A stretch of DNA of 48,701 bases from Chlamydiia bacterium (GTDB taxonomy: Bacteria > Chlamydiota > Chlamydiia > Chlamydiales > 2-12-FULL-49-11), in contig JAJACQ010000027.1 in the NCBI GenBank assembly GCA_022601435.1, positions 1 through 48,701 on the forward strand, read 5' to 3'. Both the position numbers and the translations under genes were made by a program. The notes beneath the pieces were generated by a model that was not told where the DNA came from, did not search any database, and saw nothing but the letters and a program-made list of their open reading frames with translations. Positions 29,072 to 38,053 of the stretch are shown piece after piece; the first letter of the stretch is position 1, and each line of letters opens with the position of its first letter.

Positions 29072-29545
29072 CTAAGTTGTACTTTTATGAAACTGTTGAA
29101 TTATTTTTCTTATAAGTATATCCGTATCTATAGAAACAGGTATGTTGTTTTTTTTCATACTATTTGCATAGGATTTCGTAATATAACCCCTTACTATATT
29201 GAGCGCGTCGTTATTATCTACTCTTAAAGAAGCCGAAGCTAATCCATGAGCTGAGAGTGATTTAAGTATTTTATAATTTGGATTTATTTTCACCAATGCT
29301 CTTGCTGCTAGTTTAGTTTTTCCATAGCCAGAAAGTCTTAATGAAATAATAGCAAAGGCTATATTAATTGCAGGATTTGTTTGATCATTGCTCAGATTTT
29401 CTATTTCTACTTGATCTAATAAAGTACTTATTCGACTGTACGTTCCTAAATTAAGTTCATCAGACATTAATTCAAATAAAAGTTTATTTGGATCGGTTAC
29501 TGGCAAATTTGAAAAAAAGCCATTATAGTTTATAGTAATAGTCAT
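29072..29545 (-). CDS. Hypothetical protein (157 residues)
   Basis: I do not recognise this protein. It has no signal peptide or membrane segment, and it appears mostly helical, with stretches such as TNPAINIAFAIISLRLSGYG and KTKLAARALVKINPNYKILK that could be a short tetratricopeptide-like or other helical-hairpin repeat. AAGGAG lies 7 bases before the ATG and a TATAAT-like sequence (29587-29592 on the minus strand) lies upstream, so it is likely expressed. The gene upstream in the other direction is a small membrane protein. Confidence 0.55.
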   Translation of the reverse strand: MTITINYNGFFSNLPVTDPNKLLFELMSDELNLGTYSRISTLLDQVEIENLSNDQTNPAINIAFAIISLRLSGYGKTKLAARALVKINPNYKILKSLSAHGLASASLRVDNNDALNIVRGYITKSYANSMKKNNIPVSIDTDILIRKIIQQFHKSTT

Positions 29546-29629
29546 ATATTAACTCCTTAATTATTTTCTTTATTAATTCAGTAACTATTATAATATAAGA
29601 AGTTGTTAAATGCATTTGTTTTTGTTGGT

Positions 29630-29658
29630 TTGACTATAAAATAGTATTTTAGTATATG
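29630..29658 (+). promoter_or_regulatory. Promoter of the small membrane-protein gene
   Basis: TTGACT (29630-29635), 17 bases, then TATATG (29653-29658) is a near-consensus sigma-70 promoter. Transcription would start about 29665, giving a leader only about 12 bases long that is largely the AAAGAGG ribosome-binding site before the ATG at 29677. Confidence 0.6.
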
Positions 29659-29676
29659 AAAAAAAAAGAGGTTATT

Positions 29677-29958
29677 ATGGAAAAAGTCTTAAAGATTTTT
29701 TTGTTTTTGTGTTGTATATTACATATCACTCCCTTGGAGTGTCGTGATAAGATGCTTGATTCTCCTGTTTATGAGGAGGAATACACTTATGGCACCTCAG
29801 ATAGCGCGCAAAAAAAGCAAGCTGTAGGGATGACTTTTACAGGTTTTGCGTTATTTATAGGTATTGCTCTATTATCAGGATTTATCCCAACTGATGTAGG
29901 AACAACAACCACGACGCCTCTTCCAAATCCGCAGACCGGAAATACTATTTTACAATGA
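29677..29958 (+). CDS. Small exported membrane protein
   Basis: Unrecognised 93-residue protein. It starts MEKVLKIFLFLCCILHITPL, a signal peptide, has a short charged stretch containing YEEEYTYGTSDSAQKKQ, one membrane helix (GMTFTGFALFIGIALLSGFI, about residues 50-69), and ends in a threonine- and proline-rich tail. I chose ATG 29677 because AAAGAGG precedes it by 5 bases; the upstream ATG at 29656 overlaps the promoter -10. Its last 9 bases overlap the convergent LRR gene. Confidence 0.6.
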   Translation: MEKVLKIFLFLCCILHITPLECRDKMLDSPVYEEEYTYGTSDSAQKKQAVGMTFTGFALFIGIALLSGFIPTDVGTTTTTPLPNPQTGNTILQ

Positions 29959-30861
29959 TTTTGAACACTCTGTTCTGTCTAAGGCTATTCGACTTATAGC
30001 AGGGAGCTCTCTTAGTTCTTGTGGAAATTCAAATTGAAATTTAGAAAATTCAGGTAATTCAAGTCTCATTAGTGATTTTAGTCGTATTAGAGGATTTAAA
30101 GAATTAGCAAGAGGTGTCCAAAGCTTAAGAGAGATTAAATTTGTAAGATTTCCAATGAATCTAGTGATTTTAAATGCTGTTTCATCTAAGTTCCAGATGC
30201 CTAAGGCGTCTAGATTTAAATCACCAACCCAATAAGGTAATTCACGAATAGAGCAATTAAAGAATTTTAATGTTTTTAAATTAGGAAGTCGACATAAAGC
30301 CCTTGGAAGAATTTTTATTGTTTTATTCTTAAAATAAAGCATATCGACTTTTAAGAATTCTGCATTATTTGCTTTAACTATATCATGAAAGGATTTTTCT
30401 GGATCATCAGGGTTTATGATGCTTTTTAAATTTGAAACCTCTATTTCTTTACCACTTGATGTTTGAATTTTTTCAAGAGATAAATATGTGGCAATTGTTT
30501 CTAGTGTAATAAGAACATCGTCTCTAGATGCTCTAGTAATAAGAGGAGGTAGTTTTTCTCTGATTTGTTCAGGTGCAGGAGAAACTTTTCCTTTTCTTGT
30601 TTCTGGAAAAAGAAAGTAGATCAATTCAGTGATCGCGTTTTGAGTTGAATTTTTTAAGGCATCTTGAGGGATTGTTTGAGTAAAGTGATGATAATAGTCC
30701 TTAGCGGCTTTGTTATATTCAAGATAAGTTTGGATCTGGGTGAAATAAGCTTTTGTGCGTTCTGTAAGAGGGATTTCTTCTAATAGTTCCTCTTCTTCAT
30801 CGCTATGTTCTAAGGTGGAAGTTAGGTGTAAGGGCGGTGGTCTTTTTGCGGTAGCTTCCAT
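29950..30861 (-). CDS. Leucine-rich-repeat protein, candidate effector
   Basis: The function is unknown. The 303-residue protein has no signal peptide. Its C-terminal half (residues 165 to 295) holds several leucine-rich repeats such as LPRALCRLPNLKTLKFFNC, LPYWVGDLNLDALGI, IGNLTNLISLKLW and LIRLKSLMRLELP. The N-terminal half is helical and includes an acidic run (HSDEEEELLEEIP). LRR proteins without a signal peptide in Chlamydiae are often thought to be type III-secreted effectors that bind host proteins; nothing in this sequence proves export. It is divergent from the V-ATPase operon and overlaps the preceding small gene by 9 bases at its 3' end. Confidence 0.65.
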   Translation of the reverse strand: MEATAKRPPPLHLTSTLEHSDEEEELLEEIPLTERTKAYFTQIQTYLEYNKAAKDYYHHFTQTIPQDALKNSTQNAITELIYFLFPETRKGKVSPAPEQIREKLPPLITRASRDDVLITLETIATYLSLEKIQTSSGKEIEVSNLKSIINPDDPEKSFHDIVKANNAEFLKVDMLYFKNKTIKILPRALCRLPNLKTLKFFNCSIRELPYWVGDLNLDALGIWNLDETAFKITRFIGNLTNLISLKLWTPLANSLNPLIRLKSLMRLELPEFSKFQFEFPQELRELPAISRIALDRTECSKSL

Positions 30862-30940
30862 AGTAGATAAGGATTTGATTAATAAATTATGAGAATCTTA
30901 TTCAAGAAAACATTTGCTGTAAAGGTAAAAAAAACTCTCA

Positions 30941-30969
30941 TTGCTTTTTACTTTATTTTGTGTTACCCT
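30941..30969 (+). promoter_or_regulatory. Candidate V-ATPase operon promoter
   Basis: TTGCTT (30941-30946), 17 bases, then TACCCT (30964-30969). The match is only fair (TTG and TAxxxT), but it is the best-spaced pair in the 157-base gap between the divergent LRR gene and atpE, with start predicted near 30976. Confidence 0.35.
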
Positions 30970-31018
30970 CTGTTTGCAGAAAGCAAGTGGGGATAACAAA
31001 AGTTTAAGGTTAGGAATT

Positions 31019-31627
31019 ATGGCATTAGATAAATCGAGTAACAAAGTAAAAGAAATTAGCGATATCCTATATAAAGAGACGATTCTTCCTGCAAAAGAAG
31101 AGTCTGAAAGGATGATAGAAGAAGCAAAAGAGGCAGCAGCCGGCATTATTCATAAAGCTCAAGAAGAGGCAAAAGAGCTTTTGGAAAGAAATAGAAAGCA
31201 AATGGAAGATGAGGCAAAAGTACATGGAAGTTCAATAGATCTATCAGTAAAGCAGGCAGTGGCTACATTAAAAGCAGAAGTCATGAATGTTTTCAATAAT
31301 GAGCTTTTAGTTTCTTTAAAGGATGTAGTAGATAATCAAAATAATTGTCAGAGTGTGTTAGATGCTTTGGTTAATGGGATCAAGGAAAATGGTGTTACAT
31401 CTGATTTAAAATTATTTGTTTCAAAACGGGTAGATTTTAAAGCATTGAGTGATTCAGTCATTTCAAGAGTTGAAAGAAAATTAGAAAAAGGCGATATGCC
31501 GATCTCTTCTGGGATTGCTTTGATGATCAAGGATAAAAAGTTCACTTTGAAAATTACAGATCAGACTTTAAATGAGCTTTTAGCAGATAAGTTACCAGAG
31601 GTTTTGAGAGGCAGGGTGTTTGCATAA
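31019..31627 (+). CDS. atpE: V-type ATP synthase subunit E
   Basis: Subunit E forms the peripheral stalk that holds the A3B3 head of the V-type ATPase still. With ATG 31019 (after TTAAGGTTAGGA) the protein has 202 residues: a long charged helical N-terminus (KEESERMIEEAKEAAAGIIH, coiled-coil stator) and a globular C-terminal domain. The family length is about 200. An upstream in-frame extension back to 30941 is an artefact. It is the first gene of the operon with the order E, DUF2764-like, A, B, D, I, K that also occurs in Chlamydia. Confidence 0.85.
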   Translation: MALDKSSNKVKEISDILYKETILPAKEESERMIEEAKEAAAGIIHKAQEEAKELLERNRKQMEDEAKVHGSSIDLSVKQAVATLKAEVMNVFNNELLVSLKDVVDNQNNCQSVLDALVNGIKENGVTSDLKLFVSKRVDFKALSDSVISRVERKLEKGDMPISSGIALMIKDKKFTLKITDQTLNELLADKLPEVLRGRVFA

Positions 31628-31630
31628 TTT

Positions 31631-32410
31631 ATGAGCGTTATTTATACATCAGCTTCTTTACCGATTTTAAGTTTTAATTCAGCGCCTCCTATTTCGCTTA
31701 AGAGTTTTTATGATCTTTTACAGTTAAATTTAGGTAAAAGCGCCAAAGAAAAGATTAAGAGTATCCGCCGCGTGATTGATGTAAAAAACATTTTATCTTT
31801 TCAGACGGGAATTGGTTTTGATGTTAAGGGAAATTTCTTAGAAAGTGGACTTAGGCTTGCTCTTTCAAATTGTGAGTACTTGCCAGACTATATTTTTGAA
31901 TTTTTAGATCAATATGTCGATGAAGTTGAGATGATCAAGAATTTCCCTCGATTATATGCCATGTTTTTTGAAGAAGAGATTGCAAAAGGCGGGATTATTG
32001 CAGAGTTTTTGACTTTTGAAAAAAATGTGAATTTACTTTTGTTTGGTTTCAATGCAAAAAAACACAGTTTTGATGTTGAGTCTTATTTGCAATATGAGGA
32101 TTTAACAGATCCAATAGTGACGCAAGTTGCTTTGCAATGCAAAAATAGTGGTCCCTTCATTTTTCCTTTTGAATACAAATTATTAGAAGAAAAAATATTA
32201 GATTCAGGGGCTGATCCGATGAAGCAGTATTTAGCTGTCGCATCGTATAGATTCAATTTTTATAAAGAGATAGTAGATAATAGTAGTGGGTCTTTTAGGT
32301 CAATTTGTGCCTACATGATGTGTTTATGGATTTTAGATGAGAAGTCATCCTTAGATGAAATAAAAGGCCGAAAAATTTTAACAGAATTAGTGGAGAGCGA
32401 TCATGGATAA
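31631..32410 (+). CDS. V-ATPase-associated protein (DUF2764-like)
   Basis: This 259-residue protein lies between atpE and atpA, where Chlamydia and spirochaetes carry a DUF2764 protein of unknown function. The N-terminus YTSASLPILSFNSAPPISLK and the later YLPDYIFEFLDQYVD resemble that group. Because the operon has no recognisable subunit C (AC39-type), this protein has been the natural candidate to link the rotor shaft and membrane ring; that is inference from context. It starts 3 bases after atpE and overlaps atpA by 8 bases. Confidence 0.7.
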   Translation: MSVIYTSASLPILSFNSAPPISLKSFYDLLQLNLGKSAKEKIKSIRRVIDVKNILSFQTGIGFDVKGNFLESGLRLALSNCEYLPDYIFEFLDQYVDEVEMIKNFPRLYAMFFEEEIAKGGIIAEFLTFEKNVNLLLFGFNAKKHSFDVESYLQYEDLTDPIVTQVALQCKNSGPFIFPFEYKLLEEKILDSGADPMKQYLAVASYRFNFYKEIVDNSSGSFRSICAYMMCLWILDEKSSLDEIKGRKILTELVESDHG

Positions 32411-34175
32411 TACGACAGGCGAAGTGATTTTTGTACTTGGAAATTTAATTAAAGTAGAGTTTGATAAAAACCTTATCCAAGGTGAAATCGGTTATGTAAA
32501 GGTTGGAGAGGCATCCCTTAAGGCAGAAGTTATTGAGATTAATGGTAAGGTTGCCAAACTCCAGGTTTTTGAAGATACGAGAGGAATTAAATATCGTCAA
32601 AAAGTAACTTTTACAAAAGAGCTTTTAGAAATTGAATTAGGTCCTGGTTTATTATCACAGATTTTTGATGGGCTTCAGAATCCTTTAGAAAAAATTGCCG
32701 ATGTTTCGGGCCTTTATTTAGAGCGCGGTGTTTATGTTGAAGCTCTTGACAGAGTGAAAAAGTGGGAGTTTACGCCAAAGGCAACTGTAGGTGAAAAAGT
32801 TTACCGTGGATCAATTTTAGGATCTGTACCAGAGTCACATTTTACTCATCAGATTTTTTTGCCTTTTAACATGTATGATGAATATGAAGTTATTTCGATA
32901 GCAGAGTCTGGCAATTATACGGTTGATACAGAAATTGCCAAGGTCAAAGACTTTGCAGGAAATGAATATTCAATTTTGATGATGCAGAAATGGCCTGTAA
33001 AATTTCCTTTGATTGAAGGGAAGAAAGTAACTCCCAAAGAGATGATCTGTACTGGAATGCGTGTTATTGATACGATGACTCCGATGACAAAAGGAGGCAC
33101 GGCGTGTTCACCTGGTCCTTTTGGTGCAGGTAAAACATTACTTCAGCAGTGTATTTCTAAATATTCAAATGTTGATATTGTGATTTTAGCAGCATGTGGA
33201 GAGCGTGCCGGTGAGGTTGTTGAAACATTAAAGACATTCCCTAAATTAAATGATGTTCATACAGGGCGCCCTTTGATGGATCGAACTTGTGTGATTTGTA
33301 ACACATCTTCTATGCCAGTTGCAGCACGTGAGGCATCTGTATATGTGGGTGTGACAATTGCAGAGTACTATCGTCAGATGGGGTTAGATGTCTTGTTATT
33401 GGCAGATTCAACTTCTCGTTGGGCGCAAGCAATGCGTGAGATGTCAGGAAGATTAGAAGAAATTCCAGGCGAAGAAGCATTTCCTGCTTATCTGGCATCA
33501 AGAATTGCGTCATTTTATGAAAGAGCAGGTGTTGTTCAGACAAAAGAAACAGGAAATGGATCAGTATCAATTTTAGGAGCTGTTTCACCTGCAGGTGGAA
33601 ATATTTCAAGTGATCCTGTATCGCAAGAAACTCTTAAAGTTGTGGGTGTGTTTTTGTGTTTATCAAGAGAGCTTTCAGATGCAAGAAAATATCCTGCGAT
33701 TGACTCAATGCTTTCATGGTCAAAGTATATAGAAAAAGTTGCATCTCTTATGAAGAAGAACTTTCCTAGATGGGGAGAGTGGGTAGAGCAAACGCGCTTT
33801 ATCACAAAAGAAGGCGATGAAATTGGAAGACGTATGGAAGTTGTCGGTAAAGAAGGGATAAGTATGGATGATTATATCACATTCTTAAAAGCCGAACTGT
33901 TCTCATTTTCGTATCTACAACAAAATGCCTTTGATAAAGAAGATGTCTATTGTAGTTTAGATCAACAGCAAGAGCAGTTTCGTTTAATAAATGAAATCTT
34001 TGAGCAGCGTTTTGCTTTTGCGTCTCCTGATGAGGCAAAAGACTTTTTCTTAGAGCTGCAAAATGATTTGAGAAATTTAAATTTCTTACCTTTTAACACT
34101 GAAAGATATCATTCAGCAATAAGTGGTGTTAGAGATAAATTAGAGAGAATACAAGTGAAGGAGAGTGTTCATTAA
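32403..34175 (+). CDS. atpA: V-type ATP synthase catalytic subunit A
   Basis: Subunit A hydrolyses or makes ATP in the soluble head. The 590-residue protein has the P-loop GPFGAGKT at residues 238-245, the catalytic Glu in CGERAGEVV at about 260-268, LLADSTSRWAQAMREMSGRL, and the non-homologous insertion typical of V-type A subunits before the P-loop. The length is normal. It overlaps the preceding gene by 8 bases and shares one base with atpB (TAATG). Confidence 0.96.
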   Translation: MDNTTGEVIFVLGNLIKVEFDKNLIQGEIGYVKVGEASLKAEVIEINGKVAKLQVFEDTRGIKYRQKVTFTKELLEIELGPGLLSQIFDGLQNPLEKIADVSGLYLERGVYVEALDRVKKWEFTPKATVGEKVYRGSILGSVPESHFTHQIFLPFNMYDEYEVISIAESGNYTVDTEIAKVKDFAGNEYSILMMQKWPVKFPLIEGKKVTPKEMICTGMRVIDTMTPMTKGGTACSPGPFGAGKTLLQQCISKYSNVDIVILAACGERAGEVVETLKTFPKLNDVHTGRPLMDRTCVICNTSSMPVAAREASVYVGVTIAEYYRQMGLDVLLLADSTSRWAQAMREMSGRLEEIPGEEAFPAYLASRIASFYERAGVVQTKETGNGSVSILGAVSPAGGNISSDPVSQETLKVVGVFLCLSRELSDARKYPAIDSMLSWSKYIEKVASLMKKNFPRWGEWVEQTRFITKEGDEIGRRMEVVGKEGISMDDYITFLKAELFSFSYLQQNAFDKEDVYCSLDQQQEQFRLINEIFEQRFAFASPDEAKDFFLELQNDLRNLNFLPFNTERYHSAISGVRDKLERIQVKESVH

Positions 34176-35488
34176 TGGAGACGGTTTACGAAGAGATCTT
34201 AGAGATCGCAAATAGTATTTTCATAGTAGAAGCGGAAAATGTAGAAATCGGTGAGATGGTTTGTGTTCAAAAGCGTGATGGAACAAAGCTTTATGGGCAG
34301 GTGATTAGTTTTGATAAAACAAAAGTCACAGTTCAGGCAATGGGTAACACGCGTGGATTAAGTACAGGAGATAAGACAACCTTTTTAAAGAAAAAGATGA
34401 GAGTTGTGGTGGGTGATGCACTGCTTGGAAGGGTACTGGATGCTTCAGGAGAGCCATTGGACGATGGACCGGATTTAGAAGGTTTAGAAGTTGATATTGG
34501 AACACCAACGGCAAACCCTGTCCGACGAATTGTTCCACATAGAATGATTCAAACGTTTATTCCTATGATTGATGTTTTTAATTCTTTAGTAGAATCTCAA
34601 AAAGTTCCGGTTTTTACAGTACCAGGTGAGCCTTACAATGAGTTGTTGATGCGTATCGCAAATCACACAGATGCAGATGTTGTTATTATTGGAATTATGG
34701 GAGCGCGTTTAGATGATATGCATGCTTTTATTGAGAATACAAAAAATACAGGAGCACTTTCTAAGACGGTGATGTTTGTACATAAAGCAACAGATTATCC
34801 GGCAGAGTGTTTATTAATTCCTGATATGGCACTAACGGCAGCAGAGCAATTTGCTCAGAAAGGTAAACGTGTTCTTGTATTATTAACTGATATGACAGCT
34901 TATGCAGATGCTTTAAAAGAGATTGCAATTTCATTAAATCAAATTCCTTCAAACAGGGGATATCCAGGATCTTTATATTCAGATTTAGCATTTAGATATG
35001 AAAAAGCGATTGATATTCAAGGTGCTGGTTCAATCACGCTTTTACCTGTTGTGACTATGCCTGGTGATGATGTAACCCATCCAATTCCTGATAACACTGG
35101 ATATATTACTGAAGGACAGTTTTATTTAAGAAATGGAAGGATTGAGCCGTTTGGATCATTGTCTCGACTAAAGCAATTCGTGGTTGATGAAGTCACACGT
35201 GAAGATCACGGAGCGATTATGAATACGATGATTCGTTTATATGCAGAATCTTTGAAATCAAAAGAGTTGTTTTCTATGGGCTTTAAGTTGTCTAAGTGGG
35301 ATCAGAAATTGATTAAATATGGTGAGATCTTTGAAGCTGAAATGATGGATTTAACTAAAAGTATTTCATTAACTGATGCACTAGACTTGGGTTGGAAAAT
35401 TTTATCGGAATGCTTTGAGAAGATGGAAGTGGGTATTAAGGATTCACTAATCGAAAAGTATTGGATAGCAGGTGGCTTGAAGGGGTAG
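34175..35488 (+). CDS. atpB: V-type ATP synthase subunit B
   Basis: Subunit B is the non-catalytic partner of A in the head and contributes an arginine finger. The 437-residue protein shows the B-type pattern GRVLDASGEPLDDGP and PVFTVPGEPYNELLMRIANH (with a degenerate P-loop), VLVLLTDMTAYADALKEIA, and SNRGYPGSLYSDLAFRYEKA. The ATG overlaps the last base of atpA's stop (TAATG), so translation is coupled. Confidence 0.96.
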   Translation: METVYEEILEIANSIFIVEAENVEIGEMVCVQKRDGTKLYGQVISFDKTKVTVQAMGNTRGLSTGDKTTFLKKKMRVVVGDALLGRVLDASGEPLDDGPDLEGLEVDIGTPTANPVRRIVPHRMIQTFIPMIDVFNSLVESQKVPVFTVPGEPYNELLMRIANHTDADVVIIGIMGARLDDMHAFIENTKNTGALSKTVMFVHKATDYPAECLLIPDMALTAAEQFAQKGKRVLVLLTDMTAYADALKEIAISLNQIPSNRGYPGSLYSDLAFRYEKAIDIQGAGSITLLPVVTMPGDDVTHPIPDNTGYITEGQFYLRNGRIEPFGSLSRLKQFVVDEVTREDHGAIMNTMIRLYAESLKSKELFSMGFKLSKWDQKLIKYGEIFEAEMMDLTKSISLTDALDLGWKILSECFEKMEVGIKDSLIEKYWIAGGLKG

Positions 35489-35491
35489 ATC

Positions 35492-36115
35492 TTGGCTGTA
35501 AAATGTACTAAAAATGAGATGAACCGGCTGCAAAAAAAACTTGTGCAGCTAAAAAAGTATCTTCCCACATTGCAATTGAAGAAAATGCTTTTGCAAGCAG
35601 AGGTCAATAAAGCAAAAGATGAGATTACAAGAAATTTCAGGCTTTATAAAGAAGAAATTTTGACTTTTGAGACATCTGTTAAGCTTTTATCAGATCCTTC
35701 GATTGATGAGATTAAAGATCAGGTGGCTATTAAAAAGAAGAATGTTATTTATGATAATATTGCTGGAACAGAAGTACCAACACTTGATTCAATTGATTTC
35801 AAAGAAAAAGTAAAAACAGCTTTATATAAGCCATTTTGGCATGATGATATGGTGGATCATTTACGTTGCGCAAAAAAAGCGTTTTTGAAGTGGAAGATTT
35901 CTGAGGAGAAGAAAGCTTTACTTGAAGAAGAGTTAAGAAGTGTTTCTATACGTGTGAATCTTTTTGAAAAGAGATTGATTCCTCGTACAGAAAGCGAGAT
36001 TTCTCAGATTCGAATCTTTTTAGGAGATCAGGATTTGGCAGCGGTATCACTTTCAAAGCTTGCAAAAGAGAAATTAGAAAAGCGAAAACTAGAAAAGGAG
36101 ATTCCATGCAGGTAA
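35492..36115 (+). CDS. atpD: V-type ATP synthase subunit D
   Basis: Subunit D is the central rotor shaft. The 207-residue protein begins with the conserved LTKN-type segment CTKNEMNRLQKKLVQLKKYL and KKMLLQAEVNKAK, which forms a long coiled coil, and returns with a second helix at the C-terminus (LAKEKLEKRKLEKEI). The start appears to be TTG at 35492, with AAGGGG 6 bases upstream; the next ATG (35516) would remove the conserved first helix turn. It overlaps atpI by 10 bases. Confidence 0.88.
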   Translation: MAVKCTKNEMNRLQKKLVQLKKYLPTLQLKKMLLQAEVNKAKDEITRNFRLYKEEILTFETSVKLLSDPSIDEIKDQVAIKKKNVIYDNIAGTEVPTLDSIDFKEKVKTALYKPFWHDDMVDHLRCAKKAFLKWKISEEKKALLEEELRSVSIRVNLFEKRLIPRTESEISQIRIFLGDQDLAAVSLSKLAKEKLEKRKLEKEIPCR

Positions 36116-38031
36116 AAGTTCAAAAATACTTATTTGCAGGGACGAAAAATAACCTTGATCGCTTCTTTGAAAAAGCACAGAGAATGGGCTTTATGCAGTT
36201 TATTTCTGTGACAGGAAAAAAACCGCACCTGTTTCCAAAAGATGTTCAAAAAGCAAAGGATGCTATTAAGATCTTATCGATTCATGCCAAAGGAAAGCAG
36301 GAAGAGGAAGCCCCTTGTCCGATGTCAGAGATCATTAATGATATACTTTCCACAAGAGAAAAATTAGATGTGGCTTTAGAGCAAAAACGTTTGTTAAAAG
36401 TTGAAATGAAGAGATTAAAGCCTTTGGGTGGATTTTCAATAGATCAACTTCATGCAATAGAAGAAGAGTCTCACAAAACAATTCAGTTTTTTATGATGAG
36501 GCATGATCGCATACCCGCATCTGAGATTCCTGAAGACTTGATCTATTTAAACCGTGAAAATAACATTGACTACTTTTTTTATATTGGCGATGAAAGATTT
36601 TCTCATGAAGCAATCACTGAAATGCAGGTTGAAAGGTCTTATGATGCTGTTTTAAATGACTATAAGCAATTAGAATCAGATATAAAAGAATTAGAAAAAG
36701 CTGAAATTGAAAGCTGTGGCTATATAAAACTCATTGAAGAGTATATTTTTACTCGCATGAATTCGATTAATTTAAAGTTTGCAAAAGAGGATGTTGATTT
36801 CTTTGTCGAAGATAAACTTTTTATGATTGAAGCATGGATTCGTGCTGATAAAAGTGAAAAGATTGAGCAGCTTTTAGATGGGATGTCTATTTTATCAGAA
36901 AAAGTAGCGATTGAAAAAGACGATAAACCTCCAACTCATTTAAAGAATAAGCGATTTGCTAAGATGGGAGAAGATCTTGTTTATGTTTATGATACCCCTG
37001 ATATGAATGATAAAGATCCTTCTTCATGGGTATTGTGGTTCTTTGCTTTATTTTTCGGGATGATTATTTCAGATGCAGGTTATGGGTTCTTATTTTTAAC
37101 AGGTGCTTTATATGGATGGATGAAATTTGGCAAAGGTTTAAAAGGGATTAAGAGACGGATGCTTAAAACACTTACCTTAATTTCATGCTCAACTATTATT
37201 TGGGGTGTAATGGTCGCTTCATATTTCAGTATTAGATTAGAGCCAGGGGATTTCTTAAATAGAATTTCTTTACCATATAATTTAGCTTTAAAAAAAGTGG
37301 AGTATCATCATAAAAATGACACACCTGAATATAAGGAATGGGTTAAAGACTATCCTAATATAGCAGATGTTGATAGAGCAGATGAGAAGATTGAAAAAGC
37401 AGTTAAAATGAAGGGTCATCGCAAAATTTATGAATTGATGGATGATATTTATGATGGTATTTTCTTAGAGATTTCATTGATGATTGGAATTTTACATTTG
37501 TGTATTTCGTTTTTAAGAAACTTATATCGTAGCTGGTCGGGGATTGGATGGATCTTTACATTGATTGGTGGTTATTTGTTTTTTCCGAAGATGCTAGATG
37601 CGACATCAATGCTTGTGTATACAGGTGTGATATCTCGTGATTATTCGATTATGCTTGGAGAGTATATGCTCTATGGTGGATTAATTGCTGCGGTTATACT
37701 TGCTATCATTCAAGAAAGAAGTATCTCAGGGATCGGAGTGATCTTTAAAGCGATCGAAGTATTTGCCGATACGCTATCGTACCTTCGTTTATATGCCTTA
37801 GGGCTCGCATCGATGGTATTGGCAGGAACATTTAATGAAATTGGTCCTGATATTGGAGGGCCAATTTTTGGACCTGTGATTATCTTATTAGGGCATATTG
37901 TAAACATCGCACTAGGAGTGATGGCAGGAGTGATCCACGGATTGCGTCTAAACTTCTTAGAGTGGTATCACCATTGCTATGAAGGTGGTGGAAAAAAATT
38001 CAGCCCTTTGAGGCTTTTAAAAAGAGAATAA
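36106..38031 (+). CDS. atpI: V-type ATP synthase subunit I
   Basis: Subunit I (homologous to eukaryotic subunit a) provides the ion half-channels and links the stator to the membrane ring. The 641-residue protein has a long cytoplasmic N-terminal half with helical hairpins and a C-terminal half of about seven membrane segments from residue 305 on. The essential arginine is Arg561 in SYLRLYALGLAS, followed by the GTFNEIGP loop and HGLRLNFLEWYHHCYEGGG, typical of the family. It overlaps atpD by 10 bases and is followed by atpK. Confidence 0.95.
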   Translation: MQVKVQKYLFAGTKNNLDRFFEKAQRMGFMQFISVTGKKPHLFPKDVQKAKDAIKILSIHAKGKQEEEAPCPMSEIINDILSTREKLDVALEQKRLLKVEMKRLKPLGGFSIDQLHAIEEESHKTIQFFMMRHDRIPASEIPEDLIYLNRENNIDYFFYIGDERFSHEAITEMQVERSYDAVLNDYKQLESDIKELEKAEIESCGYIKLIEEYIFTRMNSINLKFAKEDVDFFVEDKLFMIEAWIRADKSEKIEQLLDGMSILSEKVAIEKDDKPPTHLKNKRFAKMGEDLVYVYDTPDMNDKDPSSWVLWFFALFFGMIISDAGYGFLFLTGALYGWMKFGKGLKGIKRRMLKTLTLISCSTIIWGVMVASYFSIRLEPGDFLNRISLPYNLALKKVEYHHKNDTPEYKEWVKDYPNIADVDRADEKIEKAVKMKGHRKIYELMDDIYDGIFLEISLMIGILHLCISFLRNLYRSWSGIGWIFTLIGGYLFFPKMLDATSMLVYTGVISRDYSIMLGEYMLYGGLIAAVILAIIQERSISGIGVIFKAIEVFADTLSYLRLYALGLASMVLAGTFNEIGPDIGGPIFGPVIILLGHIVNIALGVMAGVIHGLRLNFLEWYHHCYEGGGKKFSPLRLLKRE

Positions 38032-38053
38032 AAAGAAATAAGGAGAGAAAGCT

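Noticed and set aside
30941..31018. A 26-residue N-terminal extension of atpE
   Set aside because: It covers the likely promoter and precedes the family's normal start; ATG 31019 has a good Shine-Dalgarno.
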